Source: Halomonas sp. UBA3074
GTDB taxonomy: Bacteria; Pseudomonadota; Gammaproteobacteria; Pseudomonadales; Halomonadaceae
Direction of reading: 5' to 3'
Assembly (NCBI RefSeq): GCF_002366715.1
Contig: NZ_DFBS01000034.1
Coordinates: 1-61,675, forward strand
Length of the DNA stretch: 61,675 nt
A program made the translations under genes and the position numbers. Below are positions 27,648 to 36,535 of this stretch, one piece after another (positions within the stretch are counted from its first letter, which is position 1; each line of letters begins with the position of its first letter). The notes below the pieces were generated by a model. It was not told the origin of the DNA and made no database searches. It saw nothing but the letters and a program-made list of their open reading frames with translations.

Positions 27648-29206
27648 CAGTCCATCTCCCGAACCATATCACGAGCGAAATCCATGCCGGATAGACCCAT
27701 GGCATGAAGATTTCGCAACGTGGCGCGGTTGATCTTGTCAACCTGGCTCATTATGTTTTCCTGAGTCTCAGCCATAAGGTTAATTTGCTGAGCCTTCTGG
27801 GAGGTCATGACAACTAGCTCATTCTGGGCCTCGCGGAATTCGCGCAAGATCTCACCCGGCACGGATGATGTCATCGATGTCTTAGCCGTTGCCTGGACGG
27901 CATAGCGAATGTACTCAATGGAGATCATGTAAGACAGAATGGTCGAGTTACCAACTACTAGGTCGTAGGCAAGGTCCGGGTAGGTCGCTGCAACATTAAC
28001 TGCTTGATAGAGCGGGAAGGGCGCTGCAGCAATAATGGCCTTTTGAGAAGCGGTCAGCGGGGTGCCACTGGCAACGTTCTTAACCGCACCTTCCAATTCC
28101 ATAATCACCGTGGTCAAAAAGCCGTGGCCTAGTGATATATCCTCAACCTTTGCTTTGTTCGGGTTCCAACAGTCTCTCAGATCACTGTTGCTACAAGTAT
28201 AAATCTCGGTGGCCTGGCCTGAGGCGCCTGACCATATCTTGTCCTCGCAAAAGCTGTTCACGAAGTCAGCGTATTCAATGACGGTCGGCGAGGCTTTATC
28301 ACTTCCGCACAGGAATATGTCCAGCATCGCATCGGCAGTTTCGATGGTTGGCGCAAAGGTGTTCGAGTCGCCACTACCCCCTTTGTTGCGAACCTCAGTA
28401 CCAATCCAACTCATCAATAGCTCGGCAAATATCTTGTTCTCTGCCCCCATGTTGTTCCTGCCATCTCGCCCAGGGGCAATACCTGCTTCTTGAAGGCCTA
28501 GCCATGTGCGGTTGCCATCAAGCTCTAAGGCCAGTGCGCGATCCCCGGGATTGTTGCTGAGGTGGTCTCGCACTTCGCGGCCCGAATCCGATTTGCTATC
28601 ACAAGTGTCCTTCTGGGCTGCCAGCCAGTCACTTTCCACGCCCTCAAACATCCCTACCGAACTACACCAGAGATTCCCTAATTCGCCGGAGTAGTCAGGG
28701 AACCCCTCAACCAGTGCGGTAGCAGCCTCACAGCTGTCCTGGGATAGTTTCGCCGCCGCCTGTGCCATGCGTTGTGCGAACTCAAGCACATCCCCACAAA
28801 TAGGGCAGAGCTGTTTGAGCGCGAGCTGGAAGGAGAGGGCTACAACCCCTTGGGCGATTTGCTCCAACATCTGCTGGATCTGCTCACTGTCGATATAGGA
28901 GAAGCCACCAAAATGCGCGTCGATGCCATTGCAGCCTACGTCTAGCCGCGGCGGGTCCATGTTGACTAGCGAGTAGCGGTTCTGAGAAAACCGCATGGTC
29001 AACCCCCCGGCCGTGTATCCATGCCGTGTCCTGGTCTCAAACGACGCTGCGCTGTTTGAGCTACTGAAGCCGCCTCCGGCACTGGATAGCCGGTCAAACG
29101 CATTTTCGAGTGCGTTGGCTTCAGCCAGGCTTGTGGTGGCCGTTATCGACATTCCGCTGATCACGGCTGTTGCCACCATGGTTACCAATTTGTTTCTGGA
29201 GAACAT
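27647..29206 (-). CDS. traH: Conjugal transfer protein TraH
   Basis: 519 residues with a signal peptide. Mature part begins ALENAFDRLSS...GGF and contains RHGYTAGGLTMRF, DVGCNGIDAHFGGFSYI and GLCGD-like LCPICGDV, typical of TraH. TraH is a periplasmic/outer-membrane-associated F-pilus assembly protein. Adjacent starts/stops with traF and traG imply coupled translation. Confidence 0.85.
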   Translation of the reverse strand: MFSRNKLVTMVATAVISGMSITATTSLAEANALENAFDRLSSAGGGFSSSNSAASFETRTRHGYTAGGLTMRFSQNRYSLVNMDPPRLDVGCNGIDAHFGGFSYIDSEQIQQMLEQIAQGVVALSFQLALKQLCPICGDVLEFAQRMAQAAAKLSQDSCEAATALVEGFPDYSGELGNLWCSSVGMFEGVESDWLAAQKDTCDSKSDSGREVRDHLSNNPGDRALALELDGNRTWLGLQEAGIAPGRDGRNNMGAENKIFAELLMSWIGTEVRNKGGSGDSNTFAPTIETADAMLDIFLCGSDKASPTVIEYADFVNSFCEDKIWSGASGQATEIYTCSNSDLRDCWNPNKAKVEDISLGHGFLTTVIMELEGAVKNVASGTPLTASQKAIIAAAPFPLYQAVNVAATYPDLAYDLVVGNSTILSYMISIEYIRYAVQATAKTSMTSSVPGEILREFREAQNELVVMTSQKAQQINLMAETQENIMSQVDKINRATLRNLHAMGLSGMDFARDMVREMD

Positions 29207-30225
29207 TACTCAACTCCTTGGGGAATGCCGGCGCCGAGGCCACCGGATGACCGTTCCAGCATGTCGGGAACGCTGAAATCAACGGGAGGACTCGTGCCAT
29301 CACCAACCGCCTCGAGGCCCTTTTCTGCTGCTCGTTGGATAGCACCAAAGAAGACCTCAATCCTCGAGGTAATCCGCTGCGCTGCTTCAACACCACTGGA
29401 GACGCGGAACCAAAGATCATCCTGTGGCAGGTAAAGCCAGAGGTCCGGTACCGCTTCGACGGCAAGGTGGCCAGCAGCCTCTACTGAGCGTCCTGTGGTA
29501 TCGCAGCTGTTCGAGAACTCTGGCATGCACCCCCCATCAAGTGGGGCGTTGTAAATGGTGAGCCCAGTACGTCGTTCGAGCTGCTTCATAACTGGTTGCA
29601 TGTCATGACAGAATTGGCAGCTAGACCGGGTAAACCAGACGAGAAACCCATTCTGGTCATCTATCTCTTCCATGACCGCATTGCGCTTGCCATCGCGTGC
29701 TCGTGACGCTGCACGAAGCCCAAAGGAGGAGACGGGGCTATGTACGAGGGGGTTGAGGTCCTGGTTTTGGATCTGATTCCACTCCCACATCCTCGACATT
29801 GTGATGGCTTGGTCGACGGCCCATCGCATATACCGCTGAAAGGCCTCGACTGTCTCTGGATTGTTGGGGTTCATCACAGACTGGTTAAGCAGCATGTCGC
29901 GCTGCTTGGCTTGAAACTCGAAGCTCCCCTCTGGGTCGACAAAACCACAAGAGGGCTCCCACTGTTCTGGGTCCGTACAATCCAGCTCCTCTTCAGGCGC
30001 CTTGGCCATCGGTATCTCGACTGGGGGCTCTTCGGGCTCTTCTTCCTCATCATCATCTAAGTGCCCCCAGAACCAACCGCATTCGCGAGCATTATTGCTA
30101 TCAAGGCAGGCTTGCCCTCGGTCTCCACCAGGCTGGGCTATAGCGGTCGAACTCAGCGTTAGCAAAAGCGCCAGCATTAGCCGCAGAAATGGCGCCGGCA
30201 AAGGGCCAGCGGTAATGTGTTTCAT
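29206..30225 (-). CDS. traF: Conjugal transfer protein TraF (thioredoxin-like)
   Basis: 339 residues from ATG 30225, which overlaps the stop of the preceding gene (ATGA). Signal peptide (LMLALLLTLSSTAIA). An acidic Glu/Pro-rich segment (DDDEEEEPEE) is followed by the TraF fold with an intact thioredoxin motif SCQFCHDM. TraF aids disulfide formation in Cys-rich transfer proteins such as TraN, TraU and TraH. Confidence 0.82.
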   Translation of the reverse strand: MKHITAGPLPAPFLRLMLALLLTLSSTAIAQPGGDRGQACLDSNNARECGWFWGHLDDDEEEEPEEPPVEIPMAKAPEEELDCTDPEQWEPSCGFVDPEGSFEFQAKQRDMLLNQSVMNPNNPETVEAFQRYMRWAVDQAITMSRMWEWNQIQNQDLNPLVHSPVSSFGLRAASRARDGKRNAVMEEIDDQNGFLVWFTRSSCQFCHDMQPVMKQLERRTGLTIYNAPLDGGCMPEFSNSCDTTGRSVEAAGHLAVEAVPDLWLYLPQDDLWFRVSSGVEAAQRITSRIEVFFGAIQRAAEKGLEAVGDGTSPPVDFSVPDMLERSSGGLGAGIPQGVE

Positions 30226-30701
30226 AGCACAAGGCTCCGTATCAATATCGCGGCAATGGCCCAGGCCAACAGCACGGGCCAAAATTCTGAAGTGCCGCCA
30301 TCCCACAGCTTCAGGGAATGGCGTTTGGCGGGGTGCCACACAGGCACTCCCAAAGGGGTGCCAGCATCTCCAATGACGTGAGAGAGCCCACCAACCGAGA
30401 AACCTAAGAGAAGGGCGGCAAGCAATGGCGCATCAGGTAGCCAAACGGCCGATGCCACTGCCAGCCCTAGCCAAGGGAGCAACCAGTGGGTCACAGTCCT
30501 ATGGGGTATGAGCGTGGCTGGACCAATGCGGATCTCCAGCCAGTCAGGTGCCGTTGATCCAGGCAGCGCCATCGCCGCCACCGCCAGCGCAGACATCCCG
30601 CCATAAAAGGGGGTCATAATCGCACCAGCCGATGCGCCAAGCGCCAGGCCGAATAATCGATGAGCGTTCCCGGTCAAGCTGCCTCCAAATACCTGTGTCA
30701 T
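30222..30701 (-). CDS. YdjM-like membrane metal-dependent hydrolase
   Basis: 159 residues from ATG 30701. Several membrane helices; conserved HRLFG, HRTVTHWLLPW and SHVIGDAGTPLGV fit the YdjM/DUF457 family, whose His/Asp residues bind metal. Starts immediately downstream of the ERF terminator, making it the first gene of the traFHG transcript. Role in transfer unknown. Confidence 0.7.
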   Translation of the reverse strand: MTQVFGGSLTGNAHRLFGLALGASAGAIMTPFYGGMSALAVAAMALPGSTAPDWLEIRIGPATLIPHRTVTHWLLPWLGLAVASAVWLPDAPLLAALLLGFSVGGLSHVIGDAGTPLGVPVWHPAKRHSLKLWDGGTSEFWPVLLAWAIAAILIRSLVL

Positions 30702-30712
30702 GCACGCGAAAA

Positions 30713-30740
30713 AGCCCCAACTCCACAAAGGGATGGGGCT
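30713..30740 (-). terminator. Terminator of the ERF cassette
   Basis: On the minus strand AGCCCC ... GGGGCT (stem 6 bp, 16-nt loop) followed by TTTTT. Lies 8 bp past the ERF stop and 11 bp before the next start. Confidence 0.7.
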
Positions 30741-30748
30741 ATGGAACG

Positions 30749-31402
30749 TTAAGCATGTTGGGATTGCTGTCGCTGGATAATTCGGCGTCGCTGTGCGATC
30801 GCTCCCTTGAGCCGAGCTGACAGGTGTGCATCCAGTTGAGCGCTATTGACCCAGCGTTCGGCCGAAACCAATCGCTCAACATCTGAGTTTTCAATCTCCG
30901 CTAGAATCGCTTCGCGCGATGCCAAACGGTGACCGTTCGATACCCGCTGCTCTGATGGCTCAGGCTCTCCTCGAGAGAGAAGCACTGAGGATTCCACAGC
31001 GGCGTTATAGGCAGCATTTCCATCATCGTCCGGGCCTTGAGCAAGGCCTAGAAGAGCCATCAACCCATAGCGACGTGCATACGTCTGGGCTGACGCCACA
31101 CCATGGCTATCAAGGGTCTCAACGGGCATCTCACAGTAAGAGCCAATGTACTCCCCAGAAGGACCATGAATGAGCATGGTCTCCATCACCATAGCCCCCA
31201 CTGTTCCGGGCACAGGTGCCTGAACCAGTGCAATTTCAAACTTATTCAAGACGGCACGAATGCTGCCGATTATAATTGCGAGGCTTGCATAGCGGTTGTC
31301 GTACATCGGATTCGTAGAATCCGGTGCGATCAGACCACCAAGCTCAGCCTGCACTGAAGCCAGGGCTTTGCCGATTCTGGCGATCGAGTCACTGCGATTC
31401 AT
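30749..31402 (-). CDS. erf: ERF-family single-strand annealing recombinase
   Basis: 217 residues from ATG 31402; an in-frame ATG at 31420 lies inside the leader. The ERF signature is present: KALASVQAEL near the N-terminus, NRYASLAIII, then HGVASAQTYARRYGLMALLGL and DDDGNAA. ERF proteins bind ssDNA and anneal complementary strands. On a conjugative element this helps circularise or repair incoming single-stranded DNA. Has its own leader (31403-31464) and terminator, so it is a monocistronic cassette. Confidence 0.85.
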   Translation of the reverse strand: MNRSDSIARIGKALASVQAELGGLIAPDSTNPMYDNRYASLAIIIGSIRAVLNKFEIALVQAPVPGTVGAMVMETMLIHGPSGEYIGSYCEMPVETLDSHGVASAQTYARRYGLMALLGLAQGPDDDGNAAYNAAVESSVLLSRGEPEPSEQRVSNGHRLASREAILAEIENSDVERLVSAERWVNSAQLDAHLSARLKGAIAQRRRIIQRQQSQHA

Positions 31403-31464
31403 AACGTGCTCTCCTCTCATCCCCCAGGTATCGGGGTCTCATGAGGGGTAGGGGCGCTACTGAC
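31403..31464 (-). promoter_or_regulatory. Shared leader L1 (ERF)
   Basis: Minus-strand order: GTCAGT, then CCCTACC 11 nt from the G of GTCA, ATGAGA, hairpin CCCC-gatacct-GGGG, then GGATGAGAGGAGAGC and the ATG. Same architecture as L2-L5. Confidence 0.75.
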
Positions 31465-31580
31465 AGACAAACGGGAGGTGGTATTGAGATTACCGAGAGG
31501 AGTGGCAACGCCGCTGAAGTGACACGATCCAGCGGATAAATCAAACAAACGTTTAATTTAAAAGAAAGTAGGGAGAAGTG

Positions 31581-31811
31581 ATGCACCACGCAAGGGAACT
31601 AGAATCATTCCCTAGGCCCCATATAACCTTAGTCTCAGAACGAATAACAGATAATAAAAGCAAGGCTTGTTATGGAATGACAGATAGGGCGGTAACTTTG
31701 GACCCTGTGCTCAGAGCCTTGAGCACAGAATCACCGCCCGGAGGCATGCTATCCACGCTAAAAAGCGCCAATGCCACAGAAATGCGCTTCAAGCGAGGTA
31801 GAGTGAAATGA
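31581..31811 (+). CDS. Possible small protein divergent from ERF
   Basis: 76 residues from ATG 31581 with GGGAGAAG upstream and an AT-rich stretch (AAACGTTTAATTT) that could be a promoter. No family recognised; composition is not strongly coding. Confidence 0.3.
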   Translation: MHHARELESFPRPHITLVSERITDNKSKACYGMTDRAVTLDPVLRALSTESPPGGMLSTLKSANATEMRFKRGRVK

Positions 31812-31901
31812 CCTAAGTGATCAGTAGCTGCTTGACCCAAACAGATTCAGCAAATATATAAAAATGCATCCTTCCTCCCGAATCCCATCATGCTGAAAAT
31901 G

Positions 31902-31936
31902 AAAAACCCTCCTGACAATGGATGTCAGAAGGGTTT
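31902..31936 (-). terminator. Terminator of the primase-like cassette
   Basis: Stem AACCCT...AGGGTT with inner CTGACA/TGTCAG, followed on the minus strand by TTTTTC. It lies within 10 bp of the primase-like stop. Confidence 0.75.
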
Positions 31937-31942
31937 GAAGGG

Positions 31943-33034
31943 TTAAGCAGCTTTGCTCTTGCGGGGAAATCCCGTGAGCCCACTACTGGTGTACACATCA
32001 GCCCAATCAACGCTCACATCAGTTGAGCTGGATGCATCAGGGATCTTTATCGAAGCTCGAATCCCTTTCTCTAAAAGCCGAGCCTGGAGCACTTCCGCTG
32101 CGTCCTGACCAGCCTTGCGTCCTTTCCTGTCGGGTAGGTCACGATCAGCCCAAATAACGACTTCCGTGACACCCTCAGGCGGCTCGAACGACCTCATTAG
32201 GGAAGCTGACAGTACCGGCCAGACAGGCATTCCCGTAGCAGCCCGAATAGCTAGCGAGGTCTCAATACCCTCAGCCACACCGATAACGCCGGCTGTAGCT
32301 GTGCCTAAGCGAATAGCACCACCGTGGACATCACCATCCTTCACCACAGGGAACAGCTTTTTAGCCTTGCTCACAGGCGCCTTCTCTACCACACCATTTT
32401 CTGTGCGGTTGAGATACGTCCTATGCATCGTGACAGGCTTTCCAGCCGCATCCCTGACAATGGTTATCAGTGCAGGGTAGTAGCTAACCACTTTGCCTTT
32501 CTCGATGTAGGCCATCCTAGGGTGGAGGCGTGCCTCCGTCTCGAGAACGCTAAGCATCGGCTTTACAGGCAACCCGCGGAACTGCAAGTAGCTCGCCAGC
32601 ATGAAGCGACCTTCGCCTCTTCCCAGGGGTAGAGCTTCTTCCCAGCGCTTGCGCAGCGTTGGCCGGATGTCCTGCTTTTCCTCGACCTGCCGTGGCGGTG
32701 GCCGTGATACTGTAGGCGCCAGCGGCTCAACGGATTGTTCACCGAGAGCCCCCATTACCTGCTCCAGTATTTCGGGAAGAGCCCAGCCTTTCAGCTCTTT
32801 CAACAGGCTAAAACCATCCCAGTTACCGCAAGTGCAAATGGCCGTACCCCGTTGCTTGAAGCCGCGATCGAGGCGGAAGTCTTCCTTGCCACCATGTATC
32901 GGGCAATCGATGTGATGTCCCGGGTGGGCAATTGCATGCTCCAGCTCGGGGCACAGTGCCTGAAAGACCGTATCCCATTGACCTTCCGCGACACGCTTCA
33001 CATCAGCAATTTCGTACTTGTTGCTATTCCTCAT
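31943..33034 (-). CDS. CHC2-zinc / Toprim primase-like protein
   Basis: 363 residues from ATG 33034. N-terminus has a CHC2-type zinc ribbon (DCPIHGGKEDFRL ... ICTCGNWDGF), as in P4-alpha-like primases. The C-terminal Toprim_3 domain has GVAEGIETSLA and VVIWADRDLPDRKG, the acidic DxD positions of Toprim. No helicase domain, so it is a short primase-like protein, likely starting complementary-strand synthesis after transfer. Monocistronic, with leader L2 upstream and its own terminator. Confidence 0.78.
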   Translation of the reverse strand: MRNSNKYEIADVKRVAEGQWDTVFQALCPELEHAIAHPGHHIDCPIHGGKEDFRLDRGFKQRGTAICTCGNWDGFSLLKELKGWALPEILEQVMGALGEQSVEPLAPTVSRPPPRQVEEKQDIRPTLRKRWEEALPLGRGEGRFMLASYLQFRGLPVKPMLSVLETEARLHPRMAYIEKGKVVSYYPALITIVRDAAGKPVTMHRTYLNRTENGVVEKAPVSKAKKLFPVVKDGDVHGGAIRLGTATAGVIGVAEGIETSLAIRAATGMPVWPVLSASLMRSFEPPEGVTEVVIWADRDLPDRKGRKAGQDAAEVLQARLLEKGIRASIKIPDASSSTDVSVDWADVYTSSGLTGFPRKSKAA

Positions 33035-33096
33035 GATCTGCTCCTCTCTCATTTCCGGTCACCCGGATCTCACAATTAGATAGGGCGACCAGTGAC
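33035..33096 (-). promoter_or_regulatory. Shared leader L2 (primase-like gene)
   Basis: GTCACT, 11 nt spacing to CCCTATC, TGAGA, hairpin TCCGG-gtga-CCGGA, AATGAGAGAGGAG, start codon. The loop gtga is a GNRA type. A weaker second copy of the 5' part (GGCAGTGTCTC-CCCTACC) lies just upstream at about 33108-33127. Confidence 0.75.
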
Positions 33097-33183
33097 GGCT
33101 ATGAAGAGGTAGGGGAGACACTGCCACCAAATAAAAATGTTCCGCATGCGAAACAATGGCAGTTGGAAGTCCTATACAGAGAA

Positions 33184-33214
33184 AAGCCCCTCCCGATTAA
33201 TCGGAGAGGGGCTT
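33184..33214 (-). terminator. Terminator downstream of the 33243-33482 cassette
   Basis: Long palindrome AAGCCCCTC...GAGGGGCTT with central CCGATTAATCGG, followed on the minus strand by TTTTCTC. Confidence 0.7.
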
Positions 33215-33242
33215 GAAGGGTGCCTAGTCGTTCAGTGTGTGG

Positions 33243-33482
33243 CTAAGCCGCGGAATGCGTCTTGAGCCACTTCTGTTGCCAGGCAGCTTTGTCCTGCTCA
33301 CTAATACTTTGCAAGCAGTTGCCAATGAGGCGGGCCACAGCACGAAATGCACAATGCACCACTACTTGGCCCAGCAGTAACTCGACCAAGCATGGTCACG
33401 CATACCGAGCTATACGGAACTGCTTCATCACTTCGGGGCAGAGGGATTGCGGCGTGTGAGGCTCCCTATGTGATGGTTGCAT
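33243..33482 (-). pseudogene. Small gene interrupted by an in-frame TGA
   Basis: From ATG 33482 the frame reads MQPSHREPHT...MKQFRIARYA, TGA at 33398-33396, then PCLVELLLGQVVVH...WLKTHSAA and TAG. Coding-like sequence on both sides in one frame suggests a tryptophan-to-stop change (TGG to TGA). A matching terminator follows. An imperfect GTGATCC...CTACCCC precedes the ATG, possibly a decayed shared leader. Family unknown. Confidence 0.5.
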
Positions 33483-33614
33483 GAAGAGCAAGGGGTAGAG
33501 CCGGATCACCAAGCAAAGCGGATCGACTCAGAGAAAAGACGTATACAAGCGTGTCTCAGTTCTATGCCGTCCGCTTCGCTATCAGACCAAGTGCTGCAAG
33601 CCTGTTGGCTGTAA

Positions 33615-34076
33615 TTGGAAACCCGTATAGAGGCGGGCACAACGTCCCACACCTCCGCACGACTTGCACTAAGCGCGGCAGCCGCATTGTTACTCAATAC
33701 TGACAGAGAGGGACAGCGGCTACCTAACCAGGGCGATGTGGACAGTTACTTGAGTGCGGTGCCCGGACAAGCAGCCTTGGTGACGGGGTTTACCAATTTC
33801 TTAAATCGCCAGCATGCCACCACACTGACCCCTAGGGTGGATGAGAAACGGGCAAGAAAACGGCGAAAAGAAAAGTTGGCTCGCACCATGATTCAAATGG
33901 CTAAGTGTACTGATCAAGGGGAGGAGTGGAAGGAACGATGGATCGTCACTACCATGGAATACTGTCATGACAAGAAAGTATCTAAAAAAGCACTCCGTCA
34001 ACAGACCATAGAGCATTCAGGAGACGGGGTTCGGGTTAGCATGGAGGGCGTGAGCTACTGGCTGCCTATTGTATAA
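33615..34076 (+). CDS. Possible fragment of a recombinase-like protein
   Basis: 153 residues with a basic central helix (KRARKRRKEKLARTM). The N-terminal part (LPNQGDVDSYLSAVPGQAALVTGFTNFLNR) resembles the core-binding region seen in some tyrosine recombinase-like plasmid proteins, but the catalytic half is absent. The frame opens right after a TAA with only a TTG start, so it may be the 3' end of a degraded gene. Low certainty. Confidence 0.35.
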   Translation: METRIEAGTTSHTSARLALSAAAALLLNTDREGQRLPNQGDVDSYLSAVPGQAALVTGFTNFLNRQHATTLTPRVDEKRARKRRKEKLARTMIQMAKCTDQGEEWKERWIVTTMEYCHDKKVSKKALRQQTIEHSGDGVRVSMEGVSYWLPIV

Positions 34077-34163
34077 GAGTAAAACGTTAGCTCTGCTGTT
34101 TGTCGTTAGGTGCGCTATGGGGGCCGCCCCGGCCTTTTGGCCGGAGCGGTTCAGTTAAGGGAA

Positions 34164-34940
34164 TTAAAGCATACCTTTTAGCTCCCCGTAGTCTCCTCCA
34201 ACACGCAAGACCACGGTCACGTCGTTGTCATTGCGGTTACGGAAGAACCAGCCGTGGTTGCCGGTGAAAGCAGCTTCCAGCTCTCCCTCATCTTCGGGTA
34301 CGCCACGCCCCTTCTCGTAGCTGATGGAGTTCCCATTGCCATCGCCGTGGGTGTCAAAATTAAGTGGCCCGCCGTCGGACGCCCAAGCGAATGTCGCGAC
34401 AGCACCTTCTTCCATCGTTAGCTTATACTCGGTACCTTCACCCGGCGTGAGTGTGAAGGTCACCTCATCACCCCATGCCGCAGTTTCTTCAGTTGCCTGG
34501 GAAGGTGTCTCCTCAGCGGCAGGAGCGTCAGCAAGCGCTACGTTTGCTTCAGTCTGCACCATCTCTTGGTCTTCTGGTAACGAAGCGGCTACCTGCTCCG
34601 TCTCTACGTCTGAAGTTGGCGCAGCAGTAGCGGTTGCAGCCGAAGGTTGGCTATCACTAACGGCCTCTTGAGGTGCAGCGGGTTCAGAAGCCTGTTGGAC
34701 ACTGGCTTGGTCGAGCTCGGCTTCCTCAGCCAACTGGGTCTTGATTTCTCCCATCTCCGTCAGCCCCAACAAGCGCCCAGCGCCGGTCGGGTCAATGGCA
34801 TACTCAGCAGGTAGCACGACGCTGATCAGCAAAGCGACGGCAATAACGACTGCCATCAACGTAGAGCGAAGTAACTTACCCGTTGACGGCAGTTCGGCAC
34901 GGGTTGGAAGATCAGTGTTATACATTGGGGACTCCTTCAA
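34164..34940 (-). CDS. Single-span transmembrane anchor protein
   Basis: 258 residues. One N-terminal membrane helix (LMAVVIAVALLISVVLPA), a long Glu/Ala/Ser/Thr-rich linker, and a C-terminal beta-rich domain (VTFTLTPGEGTEYKLTM...NHGWFFRNRNDNDVTVVLRVGG). This class of transmembrane anchor protein is repeatedly found next to HupE/UreJ permeases in metal-resistance clusters. Its start is 1 bp from the HupE stop, so the two are one operon. Confidence 0.65.
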   Translation of the reverse strand: MKESPMYNTDLPTRAELPSTGKLLRSTLMAVVIAVALLISVVLPAEYAIDPTGAGRLLGLTEMGEIKTQLAEEAELDQASVQQASEPAAPQEAVSDSQPSAATATAAPTSDVETEQVAASLPEDQEMVQTEANVALADAPAAEETPSQATEETAAWGDEVTFTLTPGEGTEYKLTMEEGAVATFAWASDGGPLNFDTHGDGNGNSISYEKGRGVPEDEGELEAAFTGNHGWFFRNRNDNDVTVVLRVGGDYGELKGML

Positions 34941-35675
34941 TTAGGCAATGAAATAGCCGGTCAGTTGATAACCTACCAGCATAAAACCAGCACACATCAT
35001 GGCGACGTTGGCGGTATAGGCGTGGCGTAAGAAGCCCGTAGTGCGTCGCCAGAAGCCCATCACAATGAGAATGGCGCTCAATGCCAGTAGCTGGCCGATC
35101 TCTACGCCTATGTTGAATGCCAGAAGGTTAGGGACGAGACCATCGGGCGAGATATCGTACTCAATGATCTTGCTCGACAGGCCAAAGCCATGAAACAGAC
35201 CGAACACCAACGTGGCTACCTTGGTGTTGGGCTGAAAGCCGAGCCAGCGCTGATACGCACCGATGTTATCGAGCGCCTTGTAGATAACGGATAGCCCGAT
35301 GATGGCATCGATCAGATAGCTATTGATGCCGATATTGAAGTAGACCCCGAGAAGCATGGTCGTCGAGTGACCGATGGCAAAGAGGCTGACGTAAATAGCG
35401 ATATGCTGCATTCGGTAGAGGAAAAAGATGACCCCTAACAAAAACAGGATGTGGTCATACCCCGTTACCATGTGCTTGGCACCGAGATACATAAACGAGA
35501 TCAGATTAACGCCATAGATCTCTTGGATGTAGCCCTTGTCACCCTCAGCAACCGCGTGAGCAAAGGCCTCGCCACTGGCACCCAGCAGCATGAACAACAG
35601 TGTTAGAAAGGCTAAGGCGTGGCGTCGTGCCATCATAGGCAAGCCGAGCGCACCCCTTACTTGGGATGGAAACAT
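34941..35675 (-). CDS. HupE/UreJ-family metal permease
   Basis: 244 residues, about 6-7 membrane helices. The family motif is present: HMVTGYDHILFLLGVIFF, followed by FAIGHSTTMLLG and LFHGFGLSSKI, with conserved His/Asp residues expected to bind Ni2+ or Co2+. HupE/UreJ proteins move nickel for hydrogenase or urease, but within resistance islands their role is less certain. First gene of the pair with the anchor protein. Confidence 0.75.
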   Translation of the reverse strand: MFPSQVRGALGLPMMARRHALAFLTLLFMLLGASGEAFAHAVAEGDKGYIQEIYGVNLISFMYLGAKHMVTGYDHILFLLGVIFFLYRMQHIAIYVSLFAIGHSTTMLLGVYFNIGINSYLIDAIIGLSVIYKALDNIGAYQRWLGFQPNTKVATLVFGLFHGFGLSSKIIEYDISPDGLVPNLLAFNIGVEIGQLLALSAILIVMGFWRRTTGFLRHAYTANVAMMCAGFMLVGYQLTGYFIA

Positions 35676-35730
35676 GCAACCTCCACGGGTCTGTCATTAG
35701 TGTTGGCCATCGGATGGATGGCCCCAGTCA

Positions 35731-36096
35731 TCAAGCGACGACTGGCCGTGGAGGGCGCTCCAAGCGGTAGACACGACGCAGGGGAAAAGCGCGTCGTTCG
35801 CCTAGCCGCATGGCATGACGAACGTTTGGTGCGATGGCAATGTTCGCCCCCAAGCGATCCGCTTGTTCGTGGAAGTGACTGCCGCTCTCATGAGAGAGGT
35901 GTCGACCGTCATCGTGTTCATGCCCATGGGTATGCCCATGGCCCTTCTGAACACTCTCATGGTGAGATGACTCAACGCCAACCATGCTCATTGCGCCATG
36001 CGCACTCGCTTCGCCCACACTGGTAAGCACCAGGCTAGGCAAAAACAGCAGTAGCAGGGTCAGATAGCCAAGACGGTGGCGCAGCCGATTGAGCAT
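35731..36096 (-). CDS. Small His-rich secreted protein
   Basis: 121 residues. N-terminal signal or anchor (LTLLLLFLPSLVLTSVGEASA) and a His cluster (ESSHHESVQKGHGHTHGHEHDD, interrupted runs) that should bind nickel, cobalt or zinc in the periplasm. Lies divergent from the NreA-like sensor, across its operator. Likely metal buffer; inference. Confidence 0.6.
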   Translation of the reverse strand: MLNRLRHRLGYLTLLLLFLPSLVLTSVGEASAHGAMSMVGVESSHHESVQKGHGHTHGHEHDDGRHLSHESGSHFHEQADRLGANIAIAPNVRHAMRLGERRAFPLRRVYRLERPPRPVVA

Positions 36097-36184
36097 TTAG
36101 AGCAACCAAGACAAAAATTGACGATAAAAAATGTAGATAACAATTTGCTTACGCTGTAGCTCCGCATAGCACCAATAGATTATC

Positions 36185-36201
36185 ATCCCCTCCAGGGGGA
36201 T
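36185..36201. promoter_or_regulatory. CsoR/RcnR-type G-tract operator
   Basis: Palindrome AT-CCCC-tcca-GGGGG-AT just upstream of the NreA-like gene. G/C tracts flanked by AT are the known binding sites of RcnR/CsoR proteins. It sits between the divergent His-rich and NreA-like genes and could control both. Confidence 0.65.
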
Positions 36202-36224
36202 AGGAATAGAATAAGGAAAAGAAA

Positions 36225-36500
36225 ATGACAATACATACACACCAGTCACATCCCGATATCATCAAGCGCTTAAACCGGGCTCGGGGACACCTTTCGAGCG
36301 TGACGCAGATGATAGAGGATGGTCGCCACTGTCTAGACATTGCCCAGCAGCTTCATGCGGTTGAGAAAGCTATTCAACAGGCCAAACGTACCTTGGTTTT
36401 AGATCATATCGATCACTGCCTAGAAGATGCCTTGGGCTCTCAGGATCAAACGCAGCGGGCGCGGACTGAAGAGTTCAAGGCCATTGCCCGCTACCTGTAA
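36225..36500 (+). CDS. nreA: CsoR/RcnR-family nickel/cobalt sensor, NreA-like
   Basis: 91 residues, all-helical. Core KRLNRARGHLSSV...GRHCLDIAQQL...LDHIDHC with metal-site candidates C36, H61, H64/C65, plus N-terminal histidines, as in Ni/Co-sensing RcnR/NreA proteins. Without metal it represses; metal releases it from DNA. An operator-like site lies 24 bp upstream and the exporter gene follows by 35 bp. Confidence 0.75.
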   Translation: MTIHTHQSHPDIIKRLNRARGHLSSVTQMIEDGRHCLDIAQQLHAVEKAIQQAKRTLVLDHIDHCLEDALGSQDQTQRARTEEFKAIARYL

Positions 36501-36535
36501 ATGCATCTAAGCTCCCCTCACTTGAGGAACGCTCT

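Noticed and set aside
33615..34076. Complete integrase gene
   Set aside because: No catalytic R-H-R-Y residues are visible and the frame starts right after a stop, so at most it is a fragment.
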